Origin: Jaltomata sinuosa
Taxonomy: Eukaryota; Streptophyta; Magnoliopsida; Solanales; Solanaceae
DNA length: 64,000 bases
Assembly: GCA_003996215.1 (NCBI GenBank)
Contig: QJPP01000821.1
Location: 62,001 to 126,000 of the forward strand
Direction of reading: 5' to 3'
This document shows positions 11,156 to 22,444 of this stretch, piece by piece (position 1 is the stretch's first letter; each line of letters begins with the position of its first letter). Under the pieces are notes generated by a model. It worked only from the letters and a program-made list of their open reading frames with translations. It did not search any database and was not told the origin of the DNA. A program made the position numbers and the translations under genes.

Positions 11156-12938
11156 AGTGTGTTCAATCTTTCTGTGAGACACTCTTCAGTCCTATATGAT
11201 ACCATCACAATATATTTATATACTAGGGAAAAAGGGTAAAATTTACCCCTCAACTTTCATTTATTGGCTAACGTTACTCTTTGCCATACTATCTGGCTAT
11301 ATTTACCCATGTTGTTATCAAAGTTTTCACTTATACCGTCCCTTTAATGGAAATTCCCAAATTAGCACAATTTACCCAAATTTAAATTAAAAATTCATAA
11401 CCATAATACAACCCGCCCACCTTCTTAACCAAAAGGACCCAAACAAAAAAATACTCTTAAATCTTTATGTGACCCTCTAAAATTCTTCGACAGTTGAGAG
11501 AAGGTTCCGCTCAATGTCTGATCTCAAAATTCTTTGCTCAGTCAAGAGATAAAGTGGCTATCTAATGATACCTCAAGGAGGGAGTTATCCAAATGCAACA
11601 CATCAATCCCATGCACTCAATTATACACCAACCACTTAAAGCTCACAAGGATGTATACCCATCTGAACTTGTTGGGGATCAGACATTCTTTGTAGATACT
11701 CATTTGCATGTGCACTTAAAAAGTTTGGATTAGCTTCATATAGTTATACACTCATAACATTAAGGGATCTGAGGAGATACAGACTCGCGATGGTGTTGGT
11801 AGATTATTAGCAATTTGGCCATAGTTAATTTCAATTCCTAGGCTGAGAGTACTGGCTCTGAATTAAGAGTATATTTTTGTTTGGGTCTTTTTTGGTCAAA
11901 GACAAATCGGGTAGTTTATATTGTGGGTTATGAGATTTTAATTTAATTTTGGGTAAATTATGCTAATTTAGCCATTTCCATTAAAGGGGAGGTATAACTG
12001 AAAACTTTGATATCGACGGGGGTAAATATAGTCGGATAGCATGATGAAGGGTAAGGTTAGTCAATAAATAAAAGTTGAGGGGTAAATTTGACTTTTTTTC
12101 CCTATTCATTAGCATGGTATCACAGAGAACTGCTCCAGTCCTTCAGTGAGACACTCCTCAATCCTCCATGATACTATCACAATATATTTATATATTGACA
12201 TGGTACTGTGGAGGACTGCTTCAGTCCTTCAATGTGACATTCCTCAGTCCTCTATGATACTATCACAATATATCTATTTATTGTCGTGGTATCATTGAGG
12301 TTTACTTCAATCCTCATTGATACTATGACAGTATATAAATATATTGTGATGGTATCATAGATGCCTGCTCCAGTCCTTCAGTGAGACAATTCTTAGTCTT
12401 CCATGATACCATCATAATATATATATATATATATATATGGTATCACGAAGAACTGTTTCAGTTCTTCAATGAGAAACTCATCATTCCTCCGTGATACCAT
12501 CATAATATGTCTTTATATTTTTATAGTATCATTGAAGTTTTCTTCAGTCCTCAATGATATCATCATAATATATCTATATATATATTATCATATTTTCATT
12601 GATATATGTTCCAGTCCTTTAATAAGACAATTCTCAGTCCTTCATTATACCATCACAATATATTTATATATTCTTATGGTATCATTTATGTCTACTTCAG
12701 TCCTTCAGTGAATCCTTCATGATACCACTATAGTATATTTATATACTACCATGGTATCATTGAGGCTTGTTTTTGTCCTTAATGACACTATCACAGTATA
12801 TCTATATACTGTCATGATATCATGGATGTCTGTTTCAGTCTTTCAGTGAGACCTCTATGATACCATCACAGTATACCTATTTACTAATATATATAGTATC
12901 ATTAAGGTATAATTCAGTCTTTCAATAAATCACATGAT
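11156..12938. repeat. tandem array of palindrome-centred units (interrupted)
   Basis: About eleven diverged units carry 'cagtccttcagtgagac', then 'tcctccatgataccatcac', an AT-rich core such as 'aatatatttatatattg', and then 'catggtatcat'. ATGATACCAT and ATGGTATCAT are exact reverse complements, so each unit can fold into a stem with an AT-rich loop. Units occur from 12104 to about 12938, and one further half unit (11156-11224) lies before the inserted 879-bp element. No coding is seen. It could be a degenerate array of a foldback MITE or a small satellite. Confidence 0.8.
11225..12103. mobile_element. foldback-like element with ~180-bp terminal inverted repeats
   Basis: It begins AGGGAAAAAGGGTAAAATTT and ends with the near-exact reverse complement (GTAAATTTGACTTTTTTTCCCT). 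The arms 11225-11405 and about 11925-12103 match over roughly 180 bases with scattered changes. The middle (11405-11925) is non-coding. It sits inside the palindromic array, splitting one unit, so it inserted after the array formed. I could not identify a clean target duplication, so the superfamily is open. Confidence 0.75.
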
Positions 12939-13174
12939 TCAAAAAACTTTTTTACTTTCTAGAACTCTGTGTCAAATCAAAACATGACAAACAAAGTATA
13001 TGTTTTGTTTTCATTTGCAAAAGAGAAAACAATCATAAAAATATACATTTCATTAATTTAGATTTTAGTAAACAAGCTAGTGGACTTTATTATTTTTCTT
13101 ATTTATTTCTTATTGTAATCTAATTATTTAATTATTTTATTTATATTAGTCTAAAAGTAGTTCGTTAATATTTT

Positions 13175-13534
13175 TGTTAATAATGTCTTGAATTTTTCCC
13201 TTGTATATTTTAGGAAACTCATAATCCCTAATAGTTTAGGAAACCCTTTGTCCTAATAGATTTGGGAAAGGAAAGTATAGTCCTTGTAGGATTAGGATAA
13301 CCTTTTCCTTATAGGTTTGGGACTACTTGGGGTCTATATATAGGGTTGTAGTTGAGAATTCTAAAAGCATATTGTACATTGTAAACTTCTCTTCTTTCAT
13401 AGTGGAAAACTCTCTCTGCTTTTGCTTGGAGGATTAGGCCTAGCAGAACCTCGTTAAATCCTTGTGTTATTCTTCTTCTCTATTTTCTTTGTTTATTGAT
13501 TGTGTGCTAGTTAACCCACGATATTTCTGCAACA
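13175..13534 (+). repeat. 5' LTR of the 13-kb copia element
   Basis: 360 bp, TGTTAATAATG...GCAACA. It has a promoter-like TCTATATATAG at 13333-13343. The outer flank ATTTT is the target duplication. Confidence 0.92.
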
Positions 13535-13536
13535 AT

Positions 13537-13548
13537 TGGTATCAGAGC
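13537..13548 (+). other. primer-binding site (initiator tRNA-Met)
   Basis: TGGTATCAGAGC, two bases after the 5' LTR, is the standard plant copia primer-binding site complementary to the 3' end of initiator tRNA-Met. Confidence 0.93.
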
Positions 13549-13583
13549 AAGGTTAGGGTTTCTACACATAGTCAAGGGTTAAG

Positions 13584-14296
13584 ATGTCTCCATCATCTTC
13601 AATAAAGTATGAAGTAGAGAAATTTGACGGGGGGTCTAGTTTCAGTCTATGAAAGATTAGAATGAGATCGTCCCTGGTGTTACAAGGGTTATGGAAAGCA
13701 ATCGAGGAGACTTTTCCTGAGGAGATGAAAGGGTCAGAGAAGGCAGACCTGAAGGAGAGGGCTTTGAGTGCGATTTTCATGAGCGTTACAGATAGCGTTC
13801 TTCGAGAAATTGCTGAAGAGAAATCTGCAGCAACGGCATGGAAGATCGATATTCTAAGAAATCGCTGGCAAACCGCCTCTACTTGAAAAAGAGGTTGTAC
13901 AATCTTCGGATGTATGAAGGTACACCGGTTAAAACTCACCTTGATGAGTTTAATTCAATTATAATGGACTTGAAGAACATAGATATCAAAATTGAGAGTG
14001 AGGATCAGGCCTTGATCGTGTTATGTTCTTTACTACCATCGTATGATACTTCTGCTGATACATTGCTATATGGGAAAGACAGTATTTCACTTGATGATGT
14101 TAGTAATGCACTAAAATCTAAAGAGTTGAAGAAGATCTTTCCAAATAGCAGAACTAAAGGCGAAGGTTTTGTGAGTAGGGGAAGAACACAACAAAAGGAC
14201 TTTAATAGGAAAAAGTCCAACGCCAGATCAAAGTTGAGAGCAAGGAAGCAAAATTGCTATGAGTGTGGGGAGAAAGGTCATTACAAAAGAGATTGA
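13584..14296 (+). pseudogene. copia gag (nucleocapsid) pseudogene
   Basis: Starts ATG TCT CCA TCA after the primer-binding site. The gag core is readable but broken: an in-frame TGA at about codon 23 where a Trp is expected (before KIRMRSS), and a shift of frame near 13838-13870 between SAATAW and the frame containing YLKKRLYNLRMYEG. The C-terminal part ends with a zinc knuckle, CYECGEKGHYKRD, cut by a TGA at 14294-14296 just where its last Cys should stand. Gag packages the retrotransposon RNA. The copy at 63767 lacks the first of these breaks, so the damage is specific to this insertion. Confidence 0.88.
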
Positions 14297-16257
14297 CCTA
14301 AGCTAAAGGACAAAAGAGGGAAGCAGAAAGTTGATTACTCGGCAAATATTGTTGACATTAGCAACAATTCTGATGATAATGACTATGTAGGGGAAGTTTT
14401 TACCGCGAGTTCTGATCATAGACATAATTCATGGATTCTTGATTCTGGTGCAACTTTTCACATGTGTTCACACAAGAACTGGTTTGCAACTTACAAGCAG
14501 ACGAGTGGGACTATCTACCAAGGTGATGATAATCCATTAGAGGTAGAGGGGATTGGTAACATCAAATTGAGAATGTTCGATGGAATTATCAGAAATATTG
14601 AGTGTTGGCATGTTCCTCGAATGAAAAAGAATTTGATTTCTCTTTCGACTTTAAATGATCAAGGATATAAGTTTCACTCATAGAATGGGATACTTAAAGT
14701 GTGTAAAGGCTCCATGGTACTTATGAAGGGTAAGCTGCATTCTAGATTATATTATCTTCAAGCCAGTGTAGTTGAAGGGGAAGCAATTGTAGCTTCTGGA
14801 AGGAGTGATTTGAATCAGTCTCAGTTGTGGCACTACCAACTTGGTCATATGAGTGATAAGGGATTGTCTTTGTTGAGCAAGCAAAATTTGTTGAATGGAT
14901 ACAAAAATCAAGCTTTGAATTTTTGTGAGCATTGTCTGTTTGGTAAGAAAACAAGGGTAAAGTTCAACAAAAAGGGAGAGCATAAGACCAAAGAAAAGTT
15001 AGATTACATACATTCAGACTTGTGGGGTCCAAACAGAGTTCCCTCCAAAAGTGGTGCCAGATACTTTATGACTTTGATTGACGATTACTCAAGAATGGTA
15101 TGGGTGTATTTTCTGAAAATAAAAGATGAGGCATTTTCGACATTTGTTAAATGGAAGACGATGGTTGAGAGGTAGACTGAAAGAAAAGTCAAGTGTCTTT
15201 GAACTGACAATGGGTTGGAATTTTGCAACTTAGAGTTCAATGAGTTCTGCAGTAGGGAGGGCATAGTGAGACACCGCACTTGTGTTGAAATACCACAAAC
15301 AAATGGTGTTGCATAATGTATGAACAGAACACTTTGTGATAGGACAAGAAGTATGCTTTCACACTCATGTGTTAGCAAGGATTTTTGGGCTAAAGCAATC
15401 AATACATCTTGTTATTTGGTCAATAGATCTCCATCCACAACTATTGAGTTCAAAAATCCTTTTGAGGTTTGGTCCAGTTCGCCTGCTTATTATTCAAATT
15501 TGAGGATATTTGATTGTCCTGCTTATGCTCATGTGAGGGATGGAAAACTTGAGCCGAGGGCAAAGAAGTGCATATTTCATAGGGTATGCAACTGGAGTGA
15601 AAGGTTATAGATTGAGGTGCACAGATCAAGACTCCAGGGTTAATTATTAGTAGGGATGTGACATTCAATGAATCTGCCTCACTGGACAGTCAGAAGGAGA
15701 AGGCAATAACAAAAACAGATCGTGGTGTCAGTGACTGCATAGAGCTAGAAATTGAATGTCCACTAGCTCAGCCCAATAGTTCAGAAGTGGAGGAGGTGCA
15801 AAACCTTAATCAAGATGATAATGTTGATTCACCTATGCAACAAGAATCGTATATCATTGCAACAGACAGAGAGAAGAGAGTGATCACCCGACCTAAAAGA
15901 TATGCAAACGTGATTGATGAAAATCTTTCTAGATAGGCAGATTTTGTGGAATTTGCTTTATCAGTTGCGGAGACCATTGATGTGTTTGAGCCTAATAGCT
16001 ATAAAGAAGCTATTTATAGTTCAAAGGAAGATTGATGGATTGGTGTTATAGGTGAAGAGATTGAGTCACTTCACAAGAATCGAACATGGAAGTTTGATTC
16101 ATTGCCAAAGGGACAAAAGGTAGTCGGCTTCAAAGGGGTTATTGATGTGAATAAAATGTCTACACATGATAATCCGGCAGAAATGATGGCTAAGGAAGTC
16201 CCGACCAATAAGTTTAGGCATTGCCTAAACTTGATTGGTGTGTGTAATACCCAGTGA
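14297..16257 (+). pseudogene. copia pol pseudogene: protease and integrase, RT/RNase H deleted
   Basis: Protease is visible with its DSG active site in WILDSGATFHMCS (about 14432). The GAG-pre-integrase motif WHYQLGHMSDKG follows, then integrase with HSDLWGP and TDNGLEF for the first two catalytic Asp; the catalytic Glu codon after PQTNGVA is a stop (TAA). Other stops lie near 14681, 15175, 15200 and 15609. From about 16080 the reading passes from the RT start (LHKNRTWKFDSLPKGQK) to the RNase H C-terminus (DNPAEMMAKEVPTNKF) within a few codons, so the polymerase core is gone. Non-autonomous and dead. Confidence 0.88.
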
Positions 16258-16322
16258 GCCCGTTCAAGGGCTGAGAGCAAGGCGGAGAGATGTTGTTCCT
16301 GTTGATGAAAAGAATTCAAGCC

Positions 16323-16334
16323 AAGGGGGAAATT
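16323..16334 (+). other. polypurine tract of the copia element
   Basis: AAGGGGGAAATT directly before the 3' LTR; this is the usual plus-strand primer for retrotransposon DNA synthesis. Confidence 0.8.
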
Positions 16335-16694
16335 TGTTAATTATGTCTTGAATTTTTCCCTTGTATATTTTAGGAAACTCATAATCCCTATTGGTTTAGG
16401 AAACCCTTTGTCCTAATAGATTTGGAAAAGGAAAGTATAGTCCTTGTAGGATTAGGATAACATTTTCCTTATAGGTTTGGGACTACTTGGGGTCTATATA
16501 TAGGGTTGTAGTTGAGAATTCTAAAAGCATATTGCACATTGTAAACTTCTCTTCTTTCATAGTGGAAAACTCTCTCTGCTTTTGCTTGGAGGATTAGGCC
16601 TAGCCGAACCTCGTTAAATCCTTGTGTTATTCTTCTTCTCTATTTTCTTTGTGTGTTGATTGTGTGCTAGTTAACCCACGATATTTCCGCAATA
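16335..16694 (+). repeat. 3' LTR of the 13-kb copia element
   Basis: 360 bp, TGTTAATTATG...GCAATA (terminal CA has become TA). It matches the 5' LTR with about 11 differences and is followed by the target duplication ATTTT at 16695-16699. Confidence 0.92.
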
Positions 16695-16699
16695 ATTTT

Positions 16700-17030
16700 C
16701 ATCTTTGTATTTTATTTTTATTTTTATAAAATGTAAAAATATAGAAAGAGATAAAAAAAAATTAAAAAGAAGATAAACTAACAAAAATGAGAAAAAGCAG
16801 TCAAAAAAAGAAAAGAAATTAAAATAAAAAAGAAGAAAATAAATGATATCTCGAATAAAAGATAAAATGAGACAAAGGATAAAAATAATAAATAAAAAAA
16901 ACAAAAGTAAGATAAAAATAATAATAAAAAAAAGTAATTAATGATAAGACAAAAATAATAAATTAAAGTACAAAGACAATAAATAAAAAGACAAAGAATT
17001 AAATAAAAGAAAAATAAAAGGTGCACTATA
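16700..17030. repeat. A-rich low-complexity tract
   Basis: The plus strand is nearly all purine with little C, with irregular repeats such as 'gataaaaataataaataaaa' and 'gacaaaaataataaat'. Long minus-strand open frames here encode only F/L/Y-rich low-complexity peptides and are artefacts. Confidence 0.7.
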
Positions 17031-17344
17031 GCCCGTAAAAAATAAAGACATTCAAACTTAAAGTGGGCACAAGTTGTAATTGCTTAGGGCCGATTAAACA
17101 TTCCAGAAATTAATATGAGAGGGGACATTTTAGTATAATTAGTTTAATTTTATGATCTATTTTGTGTAATTTTTTCAAAAATAAATGAGGCCTTAACCGG
17201 ACTATACCCATGAGACTCTACAAATTAAAAAAAAAATCTATAGGAAGAAAAAATGCACGCAAAAGTAGTGGCTGCAGTACTTAAACAAATGTGTGCGTCC
17301 GGTTGTAAATATTTACTGGTCTAACTCTAAATTAATGTACTTGG

Positions 17345-17890
17345 TGTTTATTCATTAAAATGAAACTATCCTTGTATGAGAAAAAATATTCAGTTATTTT
17401 TCATTAATCTACCTTTGTAAGAGATAAATTATTCAGTTACTTTTTATTAATCTACCCTTGTAAGAAAAAAATCATTCAGTTATTATTCATTAATCTACCC
17501 TTGTAAGAGATAAATTATTCAATTACTTTTTATTAAACTACCCTTGTACGAGAAAAATTATTCAGTTATTTTTTATTAATCTACCCTTGCAAGAGATAAA
17601 TTATTCAGTTACTTTTTTGTTAAACTACCCTTGTATGAGAAAGAATATTCAGTTATTTTTCATTATTCTACCCTTGTAAGAGATAAATTATTCACTTATT
17701 TTTTATTAAACTACCCTTGTACGAGGAAAAATATTTAGTTATTTTTCATTAATTTACCCTTGTAAAAGATAAATTATTCAATTACTTTTTATTAATTTAC
17801 CTTGTTAGTGAAAAACCATTCAGTTATTTTTCTTTAATTTACGCTTGTAAGAGCAAAAACGTTCAATTATTTTTCATTTTTACAAAAGAG
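17345..17890. repeat. 43-bp minisatellite with 86-bp higher-order period
   Basis: About twelve units of 'ctacccttgtaagagataaa', 'ttattcagttactttttatt', 'aat' (43 bp). Two unit types tend to alternate: one with 'gagaaaaaatattcagttatttttcattaat', the other with 'gagataaattattcagttac'. That gives a dimer period near 86 bp. Non-coding. Confidence 0.85.
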
Positions 17891-17899
17891 AAAACTGAG

Positions 17900-18289
17900 A
17901 AATCAAATTTATCTATCTATCTAATCTGTTGTTTCAACGTGATCTCTTTAAATTAATTAGTCTGTGATGAATATGAGAGTTTTTCCACAAGTGGTCCATG
18001 AATATCTATAAGTAGGAGCCACCATCTACTGTTGATAAAAATAAATAAGTAAGAGAATAAAAAAAGAAAGGAAACTTAATTTGGGTATAGATGAATACAT
18101 GAATTAGAGGGAAAGGGGATATTTGGGCATGTGCATTACATGCATCCTAGCTCCAGCATAATTTAATCTCAGATCCTCCACATTCATTTTTAGATATCTT
18201 CAATCTATATCCTCAATAGCAAGGTATAACTATGAAGTTGTTAATCCCAATTTTCAAAGGAATAGCTAGTAAATTGTCTAAATTAACCA
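17900..18289. other. no recognised feature
   Basis: AT-rich intergenic DNA; I see no gene, RNA or repeat boundary. Confidence 0.4.
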
Positions 18290-18560
18290 GTATTTTTAGT
18301 TTAAGCACACCCCTTAGAAATCTACTCAATCCTAGAAATTAAAAAGTATTTTTATTAACTTACCTTTAATTAAATAGTACTTATTTAATATAATTTCTTG
18401 ATTACATAAAAATTCACTTATCTAAATAGGGGTAAATTTGAAAGATAATAATTAATACCTTTTTAATTATGTGAAACACCACTTATGTTGATCTAATTTA
18501 AAAAGAAAAAAGAAAAAAAAAACATCACTAAATATGAAGCGGAGGAAGTAGTACTTTATA
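18290..18560. mobile_element. possible Stowaway-like MITE remnant
   Basis: The right end reads (reverse strand) TACTTCCTCCGCTTCATATTT, close to the CTCCCTCCGTTTC-type terminal repeat of Stowaway MITEs, and the interior 'ggggtaaatttgaaagata' and 'attaatacctttttaatta' is typical of that group. The left terminal repeat is not clear. Confidence 0.4.
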
Positions 18561-18626
18561 TTTATCTATCTAACCGCTCTTAACAGTAAATCGGTCTCTA
18601 ATATTTAAACTTCTATAGTGCATGCA

Positions 18627-18756
18627 CTACCTAATACCATCACCGATAGGGTTCCCAATGGCGACTTGAATACCTTCCAATTTAGCAATTTCTTCTAACT
18701 CTGTGTGATACAGATCAAAATTCGCAATACATTGGAACCTATGTTGCGTCACTAGC
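18627..18756 (-). pseudogene. unidentified exon-like coding remnant
   Basis: On the minus strand this reads 43 codons ending in a stop: LVTQHRFQCIANFDLYHTEL, EEIAKLEGIQVAIGNPIGDG, IR. Composition looks like real protein rather than AT noise, but I do not recognise the family. Reading across the LTR element inserted at 18757, the pre-insertion upstream DNA (now at 21859 and beyond) has in-frame stops and ends ...TAATATAG, so the coding stretch could have begun after an intron acceptor. It may be a dead terminal exon of a host gene, disrupted by the LTR element. Confidence 0.35.
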
Positions 18757-19429
18757 TGTTGGTGTAATATACCACAAATTACATAATTACAGTTGAAAAA
18801 TAAAATGAACAAAATTTTATTAAAAATATCTTCAGGCTGATGCGCGAATATCTCGCTCTCTTTAAGGAGATTCAAGCCCACTGCGGCATAATCTACACCG
18901 ATCCAGTAGTATCACTCTCGACTTGTCCCCTCCAGGATACAACAACCCAACAACGTTTTACAACTCAAGCAACTCCGATTAGTTGAAGAGTTCAAAGCTC
19001 CACAAAAGAACCCCTTCCTTCAACTTATAATTACTCTCCTTTGTATAGTGAATATAGTTGTAGACTTAGAATATTTTCTTAGTCTCAACTCTCTCTTTCA
19101 CTACTACACACTACAATACTTTCCCACACTTATCATATTTCATCTTGTTTTCTCCCTTTCTATATATACACACAATGTAAGACCATCACTATTTATAGAT
19201 AAGGAAATCTTCCTTGTCATCAATAGGATGAATGTGGGGTAGTAAAGTGGATGAGTTATGGGTTAGAGGTTACATAAGTTACATGCTAAGGCATAATGGG
19301 GTAAAATAATGAATTAGAGGTTACAAGAGTTACCAAAAACTAATGACACTAATGACCACATTCTACCACCACTAACTAATGCAAATTTATATTATTATTT
19401 TAATATTAAAATGCATTTTTGCACCAACA
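18757..19429 (-). repeat. left (3') LTR of the non-coding LTR element
   Basis: 673 bp, matching 21179-21853 almost throughout. On the minus strand it contains a TATA-like CTATAAATAG (about 19189-19198) and repeats the 'ctctttaaggagattcaagc' landmark. Confidence 0.88.
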
Positions 19430-19440
19430 TTCCCCCACTC
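19430..19440 (-). other. polypurine tract (minus strand)
   Basis: Plus-strand TTCCCCCACTC, i.e. GAGTGGGGGAA on the minus strand, abuts the left LTR and sets the orientation of the element. Confidence 0.7.
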
Positions 19441-21178
19441 ATTTTAATATTGAAATAAGAGAGTATTTCACCAATTTAGTTGAAGGTTGACTATTATGCA
19501 TAATGAAGGTGTGCTCTGCATTGAAGTTTCACTTAGTAAAACAGTAACTTTTACTCCAGAGTCAGTAGTGGTCTCAGACTTGAACTATGACTGCTTAAGG
19601 GAAATAAAGTATCACTGCTTACACACAATAATCAAGGTGTTGACATAAGCTTTAACAGCCAGCACATTACGGTCTTGTGCTATCCCGATTTTCAGAAGTG
19701 TTTTTGAGAATATGCTCAATTCTCATAGGAAGCGGCCTACTTACACACTTATATAGGTGAAATCTGTCAAGGGTGCTCCTGTAATTCAAACACCCCACTC
19801 ATACGAGATACAGATTTTCATTAAGAGTTTTTAAAACTCAACCTTCACAAATCATTACAGGAAAATGCACTCACACCATAGAGAGGGATAAAATAGTAGT
19901 GCATTTCACAACAAGTCATCATATGATTCTTTTTTTCCATTGAACCTGGTATATGATCTCTAGTCCCCAGGTTAGGTTTCCTCATATATGACTTAGAAAA
20001 TTTTGAGCTTCAATCTATCCCCCTCGATGTGCTTCAGACCCTTTTTTTGCTAAGGCCTAAATCTGTAAGATTATCACAATATTTAACATAATTAATATTA
20101 TGGCATACCAGTGATCAGTATGATCTTACAATATTGTGTTTTCTCATTATGGTCTGAATTTACTATTATAATAATGGCTTACACTCACCAATAAATTTTG
20201 TTGCTATCACATGACTCAAAAATAGAGAAATTAATTTCTCAAAATAAAGTGATTGATTTATATAATAAATCTCTAGACAATTCACTTTTTCACTAGTTGA
20301 AGTTAAAATAATTAGTTCAACCTCCATGATATAGTCACCATAATAATTTTTTATTTTCAAAAAATAGCACCAATTTTTTTATATAGCAGGATAAAAAAAA
20401 ATTATAACAAGCCACAAATTTTTATACCAAGTAAGTATACATGATTTGTTTGTACCTGCTAAGTATTTTTAATGCAGTCAAGTGCAAGTAGTCACATATC
20501 TCATATTTTTCATAGACTAGCAAACTCCTTATTTTTTTCTCTCACACCACTTTACATATTTGAATCAAAAGGAGTTGCAAGGCTCATACAATCAACAAAA
20601 TTGTATTTCACAATTTTTTCACCATAATGTGATATGTCAAGAAAAATCTTGTCACATATTTTATGATATTTTTCATTACAAGAATGAAATTTTCACATAC
20701 TCAACATGTTTTTATAGTCTTTTTTATAACACTCATGTTAGAGCCAAAAACATCAAAGCATATGCAAACAATAACATGTGATTTATTTCAAGATAAATAT
20801 ATGCACTTTTAATACTCTTCTTAGAGCATTCTTAAGATGCAAAAATCACACTTTTTATGATGAATTTATTTACTCATTTCATTAACCTCCACTATTTCAA
20901 GAATTTAATGAAAATAAATAATCATGAAAAGTAGTATTACTTATTCATTAAAATAATAGGTAAAAAGTTTTTTACCTTTTCTCCATAGCAAGTAAAAAAG
21001 TTTTTTACCTTTCCTCCGCTTGAGTTGAGCAAGTAGAAAAATACTTAACTCGCTCTTTCATCTTTTTCTTTCATATCTTGAAGAAATCTAGTGACGTTGA
21101 AGCGAGATGATGTTGAGATCTCCCATCTTGATATCCGCATTTTTTCAAACTGTAACAAAACATGAGTCTCCTTAAGAT

Positions 21179-21853
21179 TGTTAGTGTAATATACCACAAA
21201 TTACATAATTACAGTTGAAAAATAAAATAAACAAAATTGTATTAAAAATATCTTCAGGCTGAAGCGCGGATATCTCGCTCTCTTTAAGGAGATTCAAGCT
21301 CACTGCGGCATAATCTACAACGATCCAGTAGTATCACTCTTGACTTGTCCCCTCCAAGATACAACAGCCCAACAACTTTTTACAACTCAAGCAACTCCGG
21401 ATTAGTTGAAGAGTTCAAAGCTCCACAAAACAACACCTTCCTTCAACTTATAATTACTCTCTTTTGTATAGTGAATATAGTTGTAGACTTAGAATATTTT
21501 CTTAGTCTCAACTCTCTCTTTCACTACTACACACTATAATACTTTCCCACACTTATCATATTTCATCTTGTTTTCTCCCTTTCTATATATACAACACAAT
21601 GTAAGACCATCACTATTTATAGGTAAGGAAATCTTCCTTATCATCAATAGGATGAATGTGGGGTAGTAAAATAGATGAGTTATGGGTTAGAGGTTACATA
21701 AGTTACATGCTAAGGCATAATGGGGTAGAATAATGAATTAGAGGTTATAAGAGTTACCAAAAACTAATGGCACTAATGACCACATTCTACCACCACTAAC
21801 TAATGCAAATTAATATTATTATTTTAATATTAAAATGCATTCTTGAACCAACA
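21179..21853 (-). repeat. right (5') LTR of the non-coding LTR element
   Basis: 675 bp copy of the LTR at 18757-19429, with TATA-like CTATAAATAG on the minus strand (about 21612-21621). I find no standard initiator tRNA-Met site next to its inner edge (minus strand reads ATCTTAAGGAGACTC), so the primer tRNA is unclear. Confidence 0.88.
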
Positions 21854-21858
21854 CTAGC

Positions 21859-22444
21859 TATATTACTTAAGCCACCTGTGAGCAAGCTCAATGTGTATTT
21901 AAAGACTGGTCTTTAACCACAAGCGGAAAAGCCAATAATTATTATATATGGAGTAATTGATTTGAAAGGTTGAAATTGGATAAGACCTCATTAGATTTTA
22001 AAACTCAAGTTATTTTTGGTTAAGCAATGAGAGAGAATTTTATCATAGACATATCTTTATCGATTTTATGTGGAATGAAGACTGCAAAAATAATATATTT
22101 TAAAAGAATGATATGTATTGGAGAAAATCTTATGATAATATTAAGATGAAGTCTGAACTTTAGACCGGGATAAATAGACTCTACTAACTCTGATATGGGT
22201 TATGTTTCTTCAGTTGCCTAGAAATTTGCCTGGATTAGATTATCTGGATTATCTAATATGGATGACAAAAGGGCGGTCCGGGTGAATTTCAGACTATGTG
22301 ATGAAGGAGGGGGGAGGAGGGAGGGTTGAAATAATTGTCTTAAAAATTGACGCGGCACGATTTCAGGCTACGCAAGATGGGGGCAGGGTTGTTGTCTTGT
22401 TAGACGGAGTGGGTTGAAATAATTCTAAAAACTGATGCGAAGTA
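21859..22444. other. intergenic DNA with a G-rich duplicated block
   Basis: No gene. Between 22280 and 22440 two diverged copies of a block containing 'ggttgaaataatt', 'aaaa.tga.gcg' and a G-rich run (22306-22325, 'ggaggggggaggagggaggg') occur. The first LTR of the following copia element sits directly after the second copy. Confidence 0.4.

Larger units (their letters stand above)
13175..16694 (+). mobile_element. Ty1/copia LTR retrotransposon, internally deleted
   Basis: 3520 bp with two 360-bp LTRs, target duplication ATTTT on both sides (13170-13174 and 16695-16699), a tRNA-iMet primer-binding site and a polypurine tract. The order gag, protease, integrase is copia-type. The sequence passes from the very start of the RT region straight to the last residues of RNase H, so about 1.5 kb is missing relative to a usual ~5-kb element. 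Several stops and one frameshift make it non-functional. By eye the LTRs differ at about 11 of 360 sites, so the insertion is not very old. A second copy begins at 63322. Confidence 0.93.
18757..21853 (-). mobile_element. non-coding LTR retrotransposon (TRIM/LARD-like)
   Basis: 3.1 kb with two ~674-bp LTRs starting TGTTGGTG/TGTTAGTG and ending ACCAACA, and a perfect 5-bp target duplication CTAGC (18752-18756 and 21854-21858). The C-rich strand next to the left LTR (TTCCCCCACTC) is a polypurine tract on the minus strand, so the element points leftwards. The ~1.75-kb interior (19430-21178) shows no gag, protease, integrase, RT or RNase H. It must have been mobilised in trans. Confidence 0.85.

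Noticed and set aside
16671..17026. Minus-strand open frames that look membrane-like
   Set aside because: They arise from an A-rich low-complexity tract read as Phe/Leu/Tyr codons.
22306..22325. Possible G-quadruplex
   Set aside because: Only three clear G runs of three or more with irregular spacing; not strong enough to call.
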